From: an uncultured Bacillota bacterium
GTDB lineage: Bacteria; Bacillota; Clostridia; Lachnospirales; Lachnospiraceae
Assembly (NCBI GenBank): GCA_905200905.1
Contig: CAJKMA010000054.1
Span: 1-19,836, forward strand
Reading direction: 5' to 3'
Length of the DNA: 19,836 nucleotides
Shown here: positions 13,642 to 19,836 of the stretch, in pieces
Layout: the number at the start of each line of letters is the position of its first letter
Position numbering within the stretch: the stretch's first letter is position 1
Notes under the pieces: generated by a model
Seen by the model: only the letters and a program-made list of their open reading frames with translations
Told to the model about the DNA's origin: nothing
The model's database searches: none
Position numbers and translations under genes: made by a program

Positions 13642-14272
13642 GAAAGGAATTTTAGTAGTAGTTTCCGGATTCTCTGGTGCAGGAAAGGGAACCCTAATGA
13701 AACGGTTAATGGAGAAATATGATAATTATGCATTGTCTGTTTCTGCTACCACCAGAGCACCGAGACCAGGAGAAGAACACGGAAGAGAATATTTTTTCCA
13801 TACGAAACAGGAATTTGAGGAGCTGATTTTACAGGATGCATTAATTGAATATGCTCAGTATGTAGAAAATTATTACGGTACACCCAAAGCCTATGTAGAG
13901 AAACAGTTAAATGCAGGAAAAGATGTGATTCTGGAAATTGAGATTCAGGGAGCTTTAAAAGTAAAGAAAAAGCTTCCGGATACACTGTTACTCTTTGTAA
14001 CGCCTCCTACGGCAGAAGAATTGAAAAACCGTTTGGTAAACCGTGGAACAGAAACCATGGAAGTAATTGAATCAAGACTCAGGAGAGCTTCCGAAGAAGC
14101 TCAAGGTATGTCTGAGTATGATTATATATTGATTAACGACCAGATTGAAGAATGTGTTGACAAGATGCATGCAATTATCCAGAGTCAGCACGAAGCAGTG
14201 AAAAACCGCAGGGATTTTATTGAAAAAATCACAGAGGAAATCGCTGTATTTGAGAAAGGAGAAGAAGAATGA
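13634..14272 (+). CDS. gmk: Guanylate kinase
   Basis: This 212-aa enzyme phosphorylates GMP to GDP with ATP, an essential step in guanine nucleotide supply. The P-loop is GFSGAGKGT (residues 12-20). The GMP-binding region SVSATTRAPRPGEEHGREYFF and the stretch EYAQYVENYYGTPKAYVE are diagnostic, and DVILEIEIQGALKVKK carries the conserved acidic end of the core strand. The lid region is RLVNRGTETMEVIESRLRRA. ATG 13634 follows AAAAGGGGAA; an earlier in-frame TTG or similar at 13613 would lie deep in remA and before that ribosome binding site. The stop overlaps the rpoZ start (ATGA). Confidence 0.96.
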   Translation: MAEKGILVVVSGFSGAGKGTLMKRLMEKYDNYALSVSATTRAPRPGEEHGREYFFHTKQEFEELILQDALIEYAQYVENYYGTPKAYVEKQLNAGKDVILEIEIQGALKVKKKLPDTLLLFVTPPTAEELKNRLVNRGTETMEVIESRLRRASEEAQGMSEYDYILINDQIEECVDKMHAIIQSQHEAVKNRRDFIEKITEEIAVFEKGEEE

Positions 14273-14520
14273 TACATCCATCTTACACAGAATTAATGGA
14301 AGCAATCAACGAAGGAGCAGAAATGGAGGATGAACCATTAGTACCCAGCCGTTACTCTGTAGTTCTGGCTACCAGTAAAAGAGCTAGACAGTTGATTGCA
14401 GGAAAAGAGCCTCTGGTTCGAACTGATGGGAAAAAACCGCTTTCCACTGCTGTGGAGGAGATTTACAAAGGAAAAGTAAATATTCTTCCGGATGACGAAG
14501 AAACAACAGAAGAAGAATAG
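14269..14520 (+). CDS. rpoZ: RNA polymerase omega subunit
   Basis: This 83-aa protein is the small omega subunit that helps assemble RNA polymerase. The core motif is PLVPSRYSVVLATSKRARQL followed by a pattern KPLSTAVEEIYKGKV. The acidic tail DDEETTEEE is common in this family. It overlaps gmk by 4 bp, the usual gmk-rpoZ arrangement. Omega is a ppGpp-binding partner in Proteobacteria but lacks that role in Firmicutes, where Gmk itself is a (p)ppGpp target. Confidence 0.92.
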   Translation: MIHPSYTELMEAINEGAEMEDEPLVPSRYSVVLATSKRARQLIAGKEPLVRTDGKKPLSTAVEEIYKGKVNILPDDEETTEEE

Positions 14521-14528
14521 GGTGCAGA

Positions 14529-14560
14529 GGGCTGCCGGCATTAAATGCGGTAGTCCTTTC
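14529..14560 (+). terminator. Weak hairpin between rpoZ and rimO (partial terminator or attenuator)
   Basis: GGGCTGCCG-G-CAT (14529-14541) can pair with ATGCGGTAGTCC (14545-14556) using two G-U pairs and one bulged G, followed by TTTCT. The T run is short, so readthrough into rimO is likely. Confidence 0.4.
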
Positions 14561-14588
14561 TACCATCTAGGAAAAAATAGGAGGATAC

Positions 14589-15929
14589 ATGAAAAAAGTA
14601 TTGTTTATTTCCCTTGGGTGTGACAAAAATCTGGCAGATTCTGAGGAAATGCTTGGCATGCTGGTAGAACGTGGGTATGAGATTACTAATGATGAAACAG
14701 AAGCAGAAATCATTGTTATCAATACCTGTGCTTTTATCCACGATGCAAAGGAGGAAAGTGTCAACACCATTTTAGAAATGGCAAAATATAAGGAGACAGG
14801 CACTTTAAAAGCGCTGCTGGTGACAGGGTGTCTGGCTCAGCGATACAAGGAAGAGATTGTGCAGGAAATACCAGAAGTTGACGGAGTCCTTGGTACAGCC
14901 AGTTATGATGAAATTCTTGCAGCACTGGACCATATTTTTGCAGGAGAAAGTTTTCTGAAATTTAAGGATATTGATACTCTGCCAAAAAACAGTAAAAAAA
15001 GAGTGGTGACTACAGGAGGATATTTTGAATATCTGAAAATTGCAGAAGGCTGTGATAAGCATTGTACCTACTGTATTATTCCAAAACTGCGGGGAAGCTT
15101 TCGGAGTGTGCCAATGGAACAGCTTTTAGAGCAGGCGCAGTATCTGGCAGACCAGGGTGTGCGGGAATTAATTCTTGTAGCCCAGGAAACAACCGTTTAT
15201 GGAAAGGATTTATATGGGGAGAAGAGTCTGCATATTTTGCTTAAAAAGCTGTGTGAGATTCCAGGAATCCAGTGGATTCGTATTTTGTACTGTTATCCAG
15301 AAGAAATCTATCCGGAACTGATTCAGACTATGAAGGAAGAACCGAAAATCTGCCATTATCTGGATTTGCCCATTCAGCACTGCAGTGACAAAATCTTGAA
15401 AAAAATGGGAAGAAGAACCAGTAAACAAGAATTAGTGGAGATTGTGGAAACGCTTAGAAAAGAAATTCCAGATATTTTATTAAGAACCACACTGATTACA
15501 GGATTTCCGGGAGAAACCCAGGAAGATCATGAAGAATTAATGGAATTTATTGATACCATGGAATTTGACCGTCTTGGGGTGTTTACGTATTCTCCGGAAG
15601 AGGATACTCCGGCTGCCAAAATGCCAGAGCAGGTAGACGAAGAAGTGAAGCTGGATCGTCAGGCAGAACTCATGGAGCTTCAGCAGGAGATTTCCTTAGA
15701 CAAAGGAAATGCGAAAATTGGTTCTGTGGTGGAGGTTATGATTGAAGGCAAGGTGGCAGATGAAAATGCCTATGTGGCACGTACCTATGGGGATGCCCCC
15801 AATGTGGATGGTTATATCTTTGTCAACACAGACACAGAACTGATGTCAGGAGATTTTGCCAGAGTCCATGTAACAGGAGCCCTGGAATACGATTTGATAG
15901 GAGAATTAGAAAATGAATACACCGAATAA
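14589..15929 (+). CDS. rimO: Ribosomal protein S12 methylthiotransferase RimO
   Basis: This 446-aa radical-SAM enzyme adds a methylthio group to the conserved aspartate of ribosomal protein S12. The N-terminal MTTase domain binds one 4Fe-4S cluster through C11 (SLGCDKNLADSE), C47 (INTCAFI) and C81 (VTGCLAQRY). The radical-SAM cluster uses C155, C159 and C162 (GCDKHCTYCIIPKLRGSFRS). YCYPEEIYPELI, LDLPIQHCSDKILKKMGR and TTLITGFPGETQEDH are RimO-like, and SLGCDKN with FDRLGVFTYSPEEDTPA separates it from MiaB. A C-terminal TRAM domain (about 375-440) follows. The ATG has AATAGGAGG at 14577-14585. The end overlaps pgsA by 17 bp. Confidence 0.95.
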   Translation: MKKVLFISLGCDKNLADSEEMLGMLVERGYEITNDETEAEIIVINTCAFIHDAKEESVNTILEMAKYKETGTLKALLVTGCLAQRYKEEIVQEIPEVDGVLGTASYDEILAALDHIFAGESFLKFKDIDTLPKNSKKRVVTTGGYFEYLKIAEGCDKHCTYCIIPKLRGSFRSVPMEQLLEQAQYLADQGVRELILVAQETTVYGKDLYGEKSLHILLKKLCEIPGIQWIRILYCYPEEIYPELIQTMKEEPKICHYLDLPIQHCSDKILKKMGRRTSKQELVEIVETLRKEIPDILLRTTLITGFPGETQEDHEELMEFIDTMEFDRLGVFTYSPEEDTPAAKMPEQVDEEVKLDRQAELMELQQEISLDKGNAKIGSVVEVMIEGKVADENAYVARTYGDAPNVDGYIFVNTDTELMSGDFARVHVTGALEYDLIGELENEYTE

Positions 15930-16455
15930 ACTTACCATAGCAAGAATTATTATGATTCCCTTTTTTGTCGCTTTTTTAATGTATGATATTACAGGAAGCG
16001 CAGACAAGTGGATTGCCCTGGCAATTTTTGTCATTGCCAGTCTTACGGATACCCTGGATGGATATCTGGCCAGAAAATATCATCTGGTAACAAATTTTGG
16101 GAAATTTATGGATCCGTTGGCAGATAAATTGTTGGTATGTTCTGCATTGATTTGTTTTACTGCCACTGGACAGCTGCCAGCCTGGATTACTATTATTATT
16201 ATTGCAAGGGAATTTATTATCAGTGGCTTCCGTTTAATTGCAGCAGACAATGGTATTGTGATTGCTGCCAGCTATTGGGGAAAATTTAAAACGGTTTCCC
16301 AGATGATTATGATTATTTTGATGATTATGAATCTGGACAATCAGGTGTTCCAGGGAGCCATTACTCTGTTTGTTGTGATTGCAGTGGCTCTTACCATTAT
16401 TTCTCTTATTGATTATATTGTGAAAAATAAAAGTGTACTGAGCATGCAGGATTAA
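15913..16455 (+). CDS. pgsA: CDP-diacylglycerol-glycerol-3-phosphate 3-phosphatidyltransferase
   Basis: This 180-aa membrane enzyme makes phosphatidylglycerolphosphate, first committed step to phosphatidylglycerol. The CDP-alcohol phosphotransferase motif is complete: D46-x2-D49-G-x2-A-R54 (DTLDGYLAR), then G63-x3-D67-x3-D71 (GKFMDPLAD). The N-terminus NTPNKLTIARIIMIPFFVAF is typical of PgsA rather than of phosphatidylserine or cardiolipin synthases. About five or six hydrophobic helices are visible. The start lies inside rimO with TAGGAGAA as ribosome binding site; the gene is followed 15 bp later by the cinA-type gene. Confidence 0.93.
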   Translation: MNTPNKLTIARIIMIPFFVAFLMYDITGSADKWIALAIFVIASLTDTLDGYLARKYHLVTNFGKFMDPLADKLLVCSALICFTATGQLPAWITIIIIAREFIISGFRLIAADNGIVIAASYWGKFKTVSQMIMIILMIMNLDNQVFQGAITLFVVIAVALTIISLIDYIVKNKSVLSMQD

Positions 16456-16470
16456 AAGGAAGTGAAAAAA

Positions 16471-17196
16471 ATGACAGAAACCATGAAGCTGTGCGGACTG
16501 GAAGAAGCCCAGGTAAATGCAATGATTGAGGATTTGACAAAAACAGAGGGGAACCTCACCCTTACTATGGAAACCATGCCAGGAGAAGTGCATTTGCTGG
16601 TTACCTCTAAAGGAGAAGAAAAAGAAACCAGAAAAGAAAGAAAAGCCTTGATACGAGAGTTGAAGCTACGTTTTGGAGCCCATATTTATACCACAGAGCA
16701 GGACAAACATCTGGAGACTGTGGTAGTAGAACTTTTGAAAAATCAGGGGCTTACTGTAACTACCGTAGAGTCTTGTACAGGAGGCGCCTTATCTGCTAGA
16801 ATTGTAGATGTTCCAGGGGCTTCTGCTGTGTTTAAGCAGGGATTTATTACGTATTCCAATAAAGCAAAAAAACGCTATGCCATGGTAAAAAAAAGCACCT
16901 TGAAAAAACATGGGGCAGTAAGTGAAAAATGTGCGAAAGAAATGGCAAAAGGAGGCGCTTTTGCTACAGGAGCAGATGCAGCACTTTCTGTTACCGGATT
17001 TGCAGGACCAGATGGCGGAGAAAATGTTCCTGTAGGAACGGTTTTCATAGGCTGCACCTTAAAAGGAAAAACTGTGGTACAGGAGCATCACTTTCAAGGG
17101 GACCGGAGCAGCATCAGAGAACAGGCTGTTGCCTATGCCCTGGTACTGCTGCGGGAGTGTATACTGGAAAATTTTCAACAAAAAGACAGAGAATAA
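16471..17196 (+). CDS. CinA-family protein with KH-like and PncC amidohydrolase domains, lacking the N-terminal domain
   Basis: This 241-aa protein ends in a CinA C-terminal domain (about 85-235), which in PncC deamidates nicotinamide mononucleotide. Visible family motifs are VESCTGGALSARIVDVPGAS (E100 to S119 region), FKQGFITYSNKAKK, GAVSEKCAKEMAKG, ALSVTGFAGPDGG and PVGTVFIG. The first 85 residues resemble the KH-like middle domain of full-length CinA (LRFGAHIYTTEQDKHLETVV leads into the amidase). The roughly 250-residue MoCF/COG1058 pyrophosphatase domain that begins full-length CinA is absent, and pgsA ends only 15 bp upstream. ATG 16471 is used because AAAGGAAGTG (16456-16464) precedes it; GTG 16462 lies in that site. 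It is convergent with the next gene, with 3 bp between stops. Confidence 0.85.
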   Translation: MTETMKLCGLEEAQVNAMIEDLTKTEGNLTLTMETMPGEVHLLVTSKGEEKETRKERKALIRELKLRFGAHIYTTEQDKHLETVVVELLKNQGLTVTTVESCTGGALSARIVDVPGASAVFKQGFITYSNKAKKRYAMVKKSTLKKHGAVSEKCAKEMAKGGAFATGADAALSVTGFAGPDGGENVPVGTVFIGCTLKGKTVVQEHHFQGDRSSIREQAVAYALVLLRECILENFQQKDRE

Positions 17197-17199
17197 TCT

Positions 17200-17520
17200 T
17201 TACCCCATCAGTTTCATCATTTGAATAATATGTTCCATACGCTGAACCTCTTCAGGGGATTTGCCAATTTTTAATACCTGGATAATACGTTCCATTTCCT
17301 GGGGATTAAATTGCATACCTTTCGATTTCCCTTTTGAAACGGCGGACATGAGGAAAGGGAGTAGCTCGTTTGGAGTTTTACCAGCGCCCTGTCCTGCAAG
17401 CGTGTTCAGTAAAGCAAGCTTTGACATATCAATATCAGCAAGATTGGGATGATTCATCCAGGAAGTATTGCCTTCCTGGATGTTTTTTTTCTGCATAGAA
17501 GGATTTCTGGCATTATTCAT
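17200..17520 (-). CDS. Unrecognised small protein, second of a coupled pair
   Basis: This 106-aa protein belongs to no family I can name with confidence. It is hydrophilic at the N-terminus (MNNARNPSMQKKNIQEGNTS) and then helical: DIDMSKLALLNTLAGQGAG, ELLPFLMSAVSKGKSKGMQF, PQEMERIIQVLKIGKSPEEV, RMEHIIQMMKLMG. It has no signal peptide, membrane segment or Cys/His metal site. The ATG at 17520 is chosen because AAAGGAGT precedes it on the - strand (17532-17539); the start overlaps the upstream gene by 8 bp, so the two are co-translated. That coupling, and normal base composition, argue for a real gene. The role is unknown. Confidence 0.75.
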   Translation of the reverse strand: MNNARNPSMQKKNIQEGNTSWMNHPNLADIDMSKLALLNTLAGQGAGKTPNELLPFLMSAVSKGKSKGMQFNPQEMERIIQVLKIGKSPEEVQRMEHIIQMMKLMG

Positions 17521-17860
17521 AAGGCGGCTGACTCCTTTCCTGATTTTGGGATAATTCAAACATTTGTATCATAGCGATTGTGCTAATGAGATTGTCTAAG
17601 CGTTCTTTTACAGCGCCGTGACACACATTACTGCAAGCCGTAAGCATTTCCAGAGGATTTGTTTTTTCCTGAGACTGGGCGCATAGTTGTACTCTATCGT
17701 TAGAACCGGCAAAAAGACGAATGGTATTTTGAAGCTCCAGAATTTTAGCGAAAATGGAGACAAAGGATTGCCCAGAAGCAGGCAAATAAGGAAGCGCTGC
17801 TTTTAAAATCTGAACAGAGTCTTCCTCAATCATCTCATCTAAGAAGGACTGGGAATCCAT
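17513..17860 (-). CDS. Unrecognised small protein, first of a coupled pair
   Basis: This 115-aa, mostly helical soluble protein is not recognised. It starts MDSQSFLDEMIEEDSVQILK and continues AALPYLPASGQSFVSIFAKI, LELQNTIRLFAGS; the middle has CSNVCHGAVKERLDNLISTI with two cysteines, and the tail is QNQERSQPPYE. The start has CAGGGAGG on the - strand (17867-17874), a strong ribosome binding site. The next gene overlaps its stop by 8 bp. The pair is convergent with cinA and divergent from the small ORF and alaS. A sporulation role is a guess based only on the promoter-like sequence upstream (17892-17920). Confidence 0.75.
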   Translation of the reverse strand: MDSQSFLDEMIEEDSVQILKAALPYLPASGQSFVSIFAKILELQNTIRLFAGSNDRVQLCAQSQEKTNPLEMLTACSNVCHGAVKERLDNLISTIAMIQMFELSQNQERSQPPYE

Positions 17861-17891
17861 AGTCGGACCTCCCTGTGAACTGAATTTTTAC

Positions 17892-17920
17892 ACTATATGT
17901 AAATGCAGAGCAGTTTATGA
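17892..17920 (-). promoter_or_regulatory. Possible SigE-like (sporulation) promoter of the small gene pair
   Basis: On the - strand, TCATAA (17920-17915), 15-bp spacer and CATATAGT (17899-17892) resemble the mother-cell SigE pattern (about MATATT and CATACAAT), with several mismatches. Read as a SigA promoter the -10 would be TATAGT with a poor -35. The call rests on pattern alone. Confidence 0.3.
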
Positions 17921-17969
17921 CCTTTTGCATCTGGCTCTCATAGAATATAGAGAAAGAGAGGGAAATAGT

Positions 17970-18128
17970 ATGGAAGAGTTCAAAACAAAACTGGTGGAAG
18001 AAGAAAACACCATTTATGAAATAGATGTAGAATGTATGAGAAAAAAAGAAGAAAAGCGTAGACAGCAAGAAATAAAATCTGTAAGAAAAAGACCATTACA
18101 GTGCAGCAGGAATGAGGATTTATCTTGA
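17970..18128 (+). CDS. Possible 52-aa charged small protein
   Basis: A short frame starting ATG 17970 after GAGAGGGAAATAG encodes an acidic N-terminal half (MEEFKTKLVEEENTIYEID) and a basic C-terminal half (RKKEEKRRQQEIKSVRKR), ending NEDLS. It has no hydrophobic segment. A candidate -35/-10 (TTGCAT at 17925, TATAGA at 17946) has only a 15-bp spacer. The stop overlaps the -35 of the alaS promoter. It may be a real small protein or chance. Confidence 0.4.
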   Translation: MEEFKTKLVEEENTIYEIDVECMRKKEEKRRQQEIKSVRKRPLQCSRNEDLS

Positions 18129-18153
18129 AATAGAAGAAATCCTGTGCTATGAT
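18125..18153 (+). promoter_or_regulatory. SigA-type promoter of alaS (extended -10)
   Basis: TTGAAA (18125-18130), 17-bp spacer, TATGAT (18148-18153), with TG at 18145-18146 giving an extended -10. The start of transcription should be near 18160, leaving a leader of about 83 nt. Confidence 0.72.
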
Positions 18154-18171
18154 AAAAAACAATGATTATGC

Positions 18172-18211
18172 CGCCTGACAGACGAAATTCTTTGATTTTG
18201 TCTGTTGGGCG
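18172..18211 (+). promoter_or_regulatory. 17-bp leader hairpin upstream of alaS
   Basis: Bases 18172-18188 pair without interruption with 18195-18211 around a 6-nt loop UCUUUG. Three pairs are G-U wobbles, two of them in tandem (18176-18207 and 18177-18206). No T run follows, so it is not a terminator, and no T-box sequence (TGGNACCGCG) occurs in the leader. It starts about 12 nt after the predicted transcription start and ends about 17 nt before the ribosome binding site (AGGAGGG). It may be a protein-binding or RNA-stability element. Confidence 0.6.
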
Positions 18212-18242
18212 TAAAATGATATACCATCAGGAGGGAAAAACC

Positions 18243-19836
18243 GTGAAAAAATACGGAGTAAATGAACTTAGAAAAATGTTTTTAGAGTTTTTTGAAAGCA
18301 AAGAACATCTGGCTATGAAAAGCTTTTCTCTGGTGCCGCACAATGATAAAAGTCTGCTTTTAATCAACTCTGGTATGGCACCTTTAAAACCATACTTTAC
18401 AGGGGCAGAGATTCCCCCAAGACGTCGTGTCACCACATGTCAGAAATGTATTCGTACCGGTGATATTGAAAATGTAGGAAAAACTGCTCGTCACGGTACT
18501 TTCTTTGAAATGCTGGGTAACTTCTCTTTTGGAGATTATTTTAAACGAGAAGCAATTGCCTGGTCCTGGGAATTTCTCACAGAAGTTGTTGGACTGGATG
18601 CAGACCGTCTCTATCCATCTATTTACGAGGAAGACGAAGAAGCCTTTGAAATCTGGAACAAAGAAATGGGAATTCCGGCAGAGCGTATCTTCCGTTTTGG
18701 AAAGGCAGATAACTTCTGGGAACACGGTGCAGGCCCATGTGGTCCATGCTCTGAGATTTATTATGACCGTGGCGAGGAATACGGCTGCGGAAGCCCAGAT
18801 TGTACGGTAGGCTGTGAATGTGACCGTTACATGGAAATCTGGAACAATGTATTTACCCAGTTTGAAAATGATGGAGAAGGACATTACACAGAATTAGTAC
18901 AGAAAAACATTGATACTGGTATGGGTCTGGAACGTCTGGCTTCTGTTGTTCAGGATGTAGATTCTATTTTCGATGTAGATACCTTGTGTGCCCTTCGCAA
19001 CAAAGTCTGCGAATTGGCTCATACAGAGTATAAAAAGGACGAAAACAAGGATGTTTCCATTCGTCTGATTACAGACCATATTCGTTCTGCAACCTTTATG
19101 ATTTCTGATGGTATTATGCCAACCAATGAAGGAAGGGGCTATGTGCTTCGTCGCCTTATTCGTCGTGCAGCCCGCCATGGACGTCTCCTTGGAATTGAAG
19201 GAAAATTCCTGGCAGAGTTAAGTGCTGTTGTAATTGAAGGTTCTAAGGACGGATATCCGGAACTGGAAGAAAAGAAAGACTTTATTTTCCAGGTGTTGAC
19301 AAAAGAAGAAGAACAGTTTAACAAAACCATTGACCAGGGGCTTCATATTTTAGGAGAAATGGAAGCTGCTATGGAGAAGGAAGGCAGAAAAGAGCTTTCT
19401 GGAGAGGATGCGTTCAAACTATATGATACTTATGGATTCCCAGTTGACTTGACAAAGGAAATTCTGGAAGAAAAAGGATATTCTATTGATGAAAAAGGCT
19501 TCCAGGAAGCTATGGATGAACAGAGAAAGAAAGCAAGAGAAGCCAGAGCTGTAACAAACTATATGGGAGCAGATGCAACGGTTTATGATGAAATTGATGC
19601 AGCAGTTACCACAGAGTTTGTAGGTTATGACAATCTGACTTTTGAGTCTAAAGTAACTGTGCTTACCACAGAAGAGGAAATTGTAGATGCCCTGACAGAA
19701 GATCAGAGAGGTACTGTTTTTGTAGAGCAGACTCCATTCTATGCGACCATGGGTGGCCAGCAGGGAGATAAGGGTGTGATTACTCTTGGAGATGCTGAGT
19801 TTAAGGTAGAAGATACTATCAATTTAAGAGGTGGAA
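18243..19836 (+). CDS. alaS: Alanyl-tRNA synthetase, 3' end outside window
   Basis: This gene encodes the enzyme that charges tRNA-Ala; 531 residues of an expected 870-880 are present. The class II catalytic domain is plain: NELRKMFLEFFESKEHLAMK, SLLLINSGMAPLKPYF, RVTTCQKCIRTGDIENVGKT, RHGTFFEMLGNFSFGDYFKR (motif 2 region), WEHGAGPCGPCSEIYYDRG and motif 3 in TGMGLERLASVVQDVDSIFD. The tRNA-recognition helices include IRSATFMISDGIMPTNEGRG and YVLRRLIRRAARHGRLL. The editing domain is entered (FYATMGGQQGDKG) but its zinc-binding HxxxH lies beyond the window. The GTG at 18243 follows AGGAGGG (18230-18236). Alanyl-tRNA is also the substrate of RqcH-type tailing. Confidence 0.96.
   Translation, partial: MKKYGVNELRKMFLEFFESKEHLAMKSFSLVPHNDKSLLLINSGMAPLKPYFTGAEIPPRRRVTTCQKCIRTGDIENVGKTARHGTFFEMLGNFSFGDYFKREAIAWSWEFLTEVVGLDADRLYPSIYEEDEEAFEIWNKEMGIPAERIFRFGKADNFWEHGAGPCGPCSEIYYDRGEEYGCGSPDCTVGCECDRYMEIWNNVFTQFENDGEGHYTELVQKNIDTGMGLERLASVVQDVDSIFDVDTLCALRNKVCELAHTEYKKDENKDVSIRLITDHIRSATFMISDGIMPTNEGRGYVLRRLIRRAARHGRLLGIEGKFLAELSAVVIEGSKDGYPELEEKKDFIFQVLTKEEEQFNKTIDQGLHILGEMEAAMEKEGRKELSGEDAFKLYDTYGFPVDLTKEILEEKGYSIDEKGFQEAMDEQRKKAREARAVTNYMGADATVYDEIDAAVTTEFVGYDNLTFESKVTVLTTEEEIVDALTEDQRGTVFVEQTPFYATMGGQQGDKGVITLGDAEFKVEDTINLRGG

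Noticed and set aside
17380..17410. Walker A-like GQGAGKT in the small protein at 17200-17520
   Set aside because: The first glycine of GxxxxGKT is missing (alanine instead), no hydrophobic strand precedes it, and there is no Walker B; it is helix sequence.
18129..18242. T-box riboswitch before alaS
   Set aside because: The leader is too short, has no TGGNACCGCG sequence, and its only hairpin is not followed by a T run.
18384..18884. 166-codon open frame antisense to alaS
   Set aside because: It is a shadow of the conserved catalytic domain of alaS, with no ribosome binding site or family-like sequence.
1..19836. CRISPR arrays, tRNA/rRNA genes, insertion sequences, integrases
   Set aside because: No regular spacer-repeat pattern, tRNA-like cloverleaf, transposase or integrase motif was seen on reading both strands.

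Overview
The window looks like chromosome of a low-GC, Gram-positive anaerobe of the class Clostridia, most likely family Lachnospiraceae (Blautia-like). The reasons are the A/T-rich coding sequence, strong AGGAGG-type ribosome binding sites, frequent GTG/TTG starts, the gene order yicC-remA-gmk-rpoZ followed by rimO-pgsA-cinA, and RqcH, RemA and SdpR/SdpI-type genes. The family assignment is inference from gene content, not from an alignment.

Left part (1-7756), + strand. A 5'-truncated SpoU/TrmH RNA methyltransferase gene is translationally coupled to a MerR/GyrI-type regulator and then to an OmpR-type response regulator, each by a 4-bp stop/start overlap. An 86-bp gap with three TCTTTAC heptamers at exact 12-bp spacing leads into an ABC ATPase, an ABC permease and a short one-TM histidine kinase. 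Together these resemble an antibiotic/lantibiotic-sensing transporter module with its kinase at the far end. A good ECF-type promoter then drives an ECF sigma factor, its zinc-binding transmembrane anti-sigma factor, a stand-alone AAA/ABC-type ATPase and a YhhN-family membrane protein.

Middle part (7757-10560), accessory in character. It holds a DinJ/RelB-YoeB toxin-antitoxin pair, an ArsR-family repressor with an SdpI-like immunity protein (an orphan sdpRI unit), and an AraC-family gene broken by a one-base deletion. The most striking non-coding feature is here. The 24-bp palindrome at the arsR promoter recurs 56 bp upstream with identical half-sites, this time as the core of the terminator hairpin of the toxin-antitoxin operon, so one DNA stretch seems to be both terminator and operator.

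Right part (10557-19836), housekeeping. RqcH (ribosome quality control, - strand) diverges from a yicC-remA-gmk-rpoZ-rimO-pgsA-cinA transcription unit, with two good promoters back to back. Convergent to cinA is a coupled pair of small unrecognised genes with a weak sporulation-sigma-like promoter. A possible 52-aa ORF follows, then alaS (cut off by the window end), whose short leader carries a 17-bp hairpin but no T-box.

No tRNA, rRNA, CRISPR array, insertion sequence or origin was seen, and no stretch over 300 bp lacks a gene.
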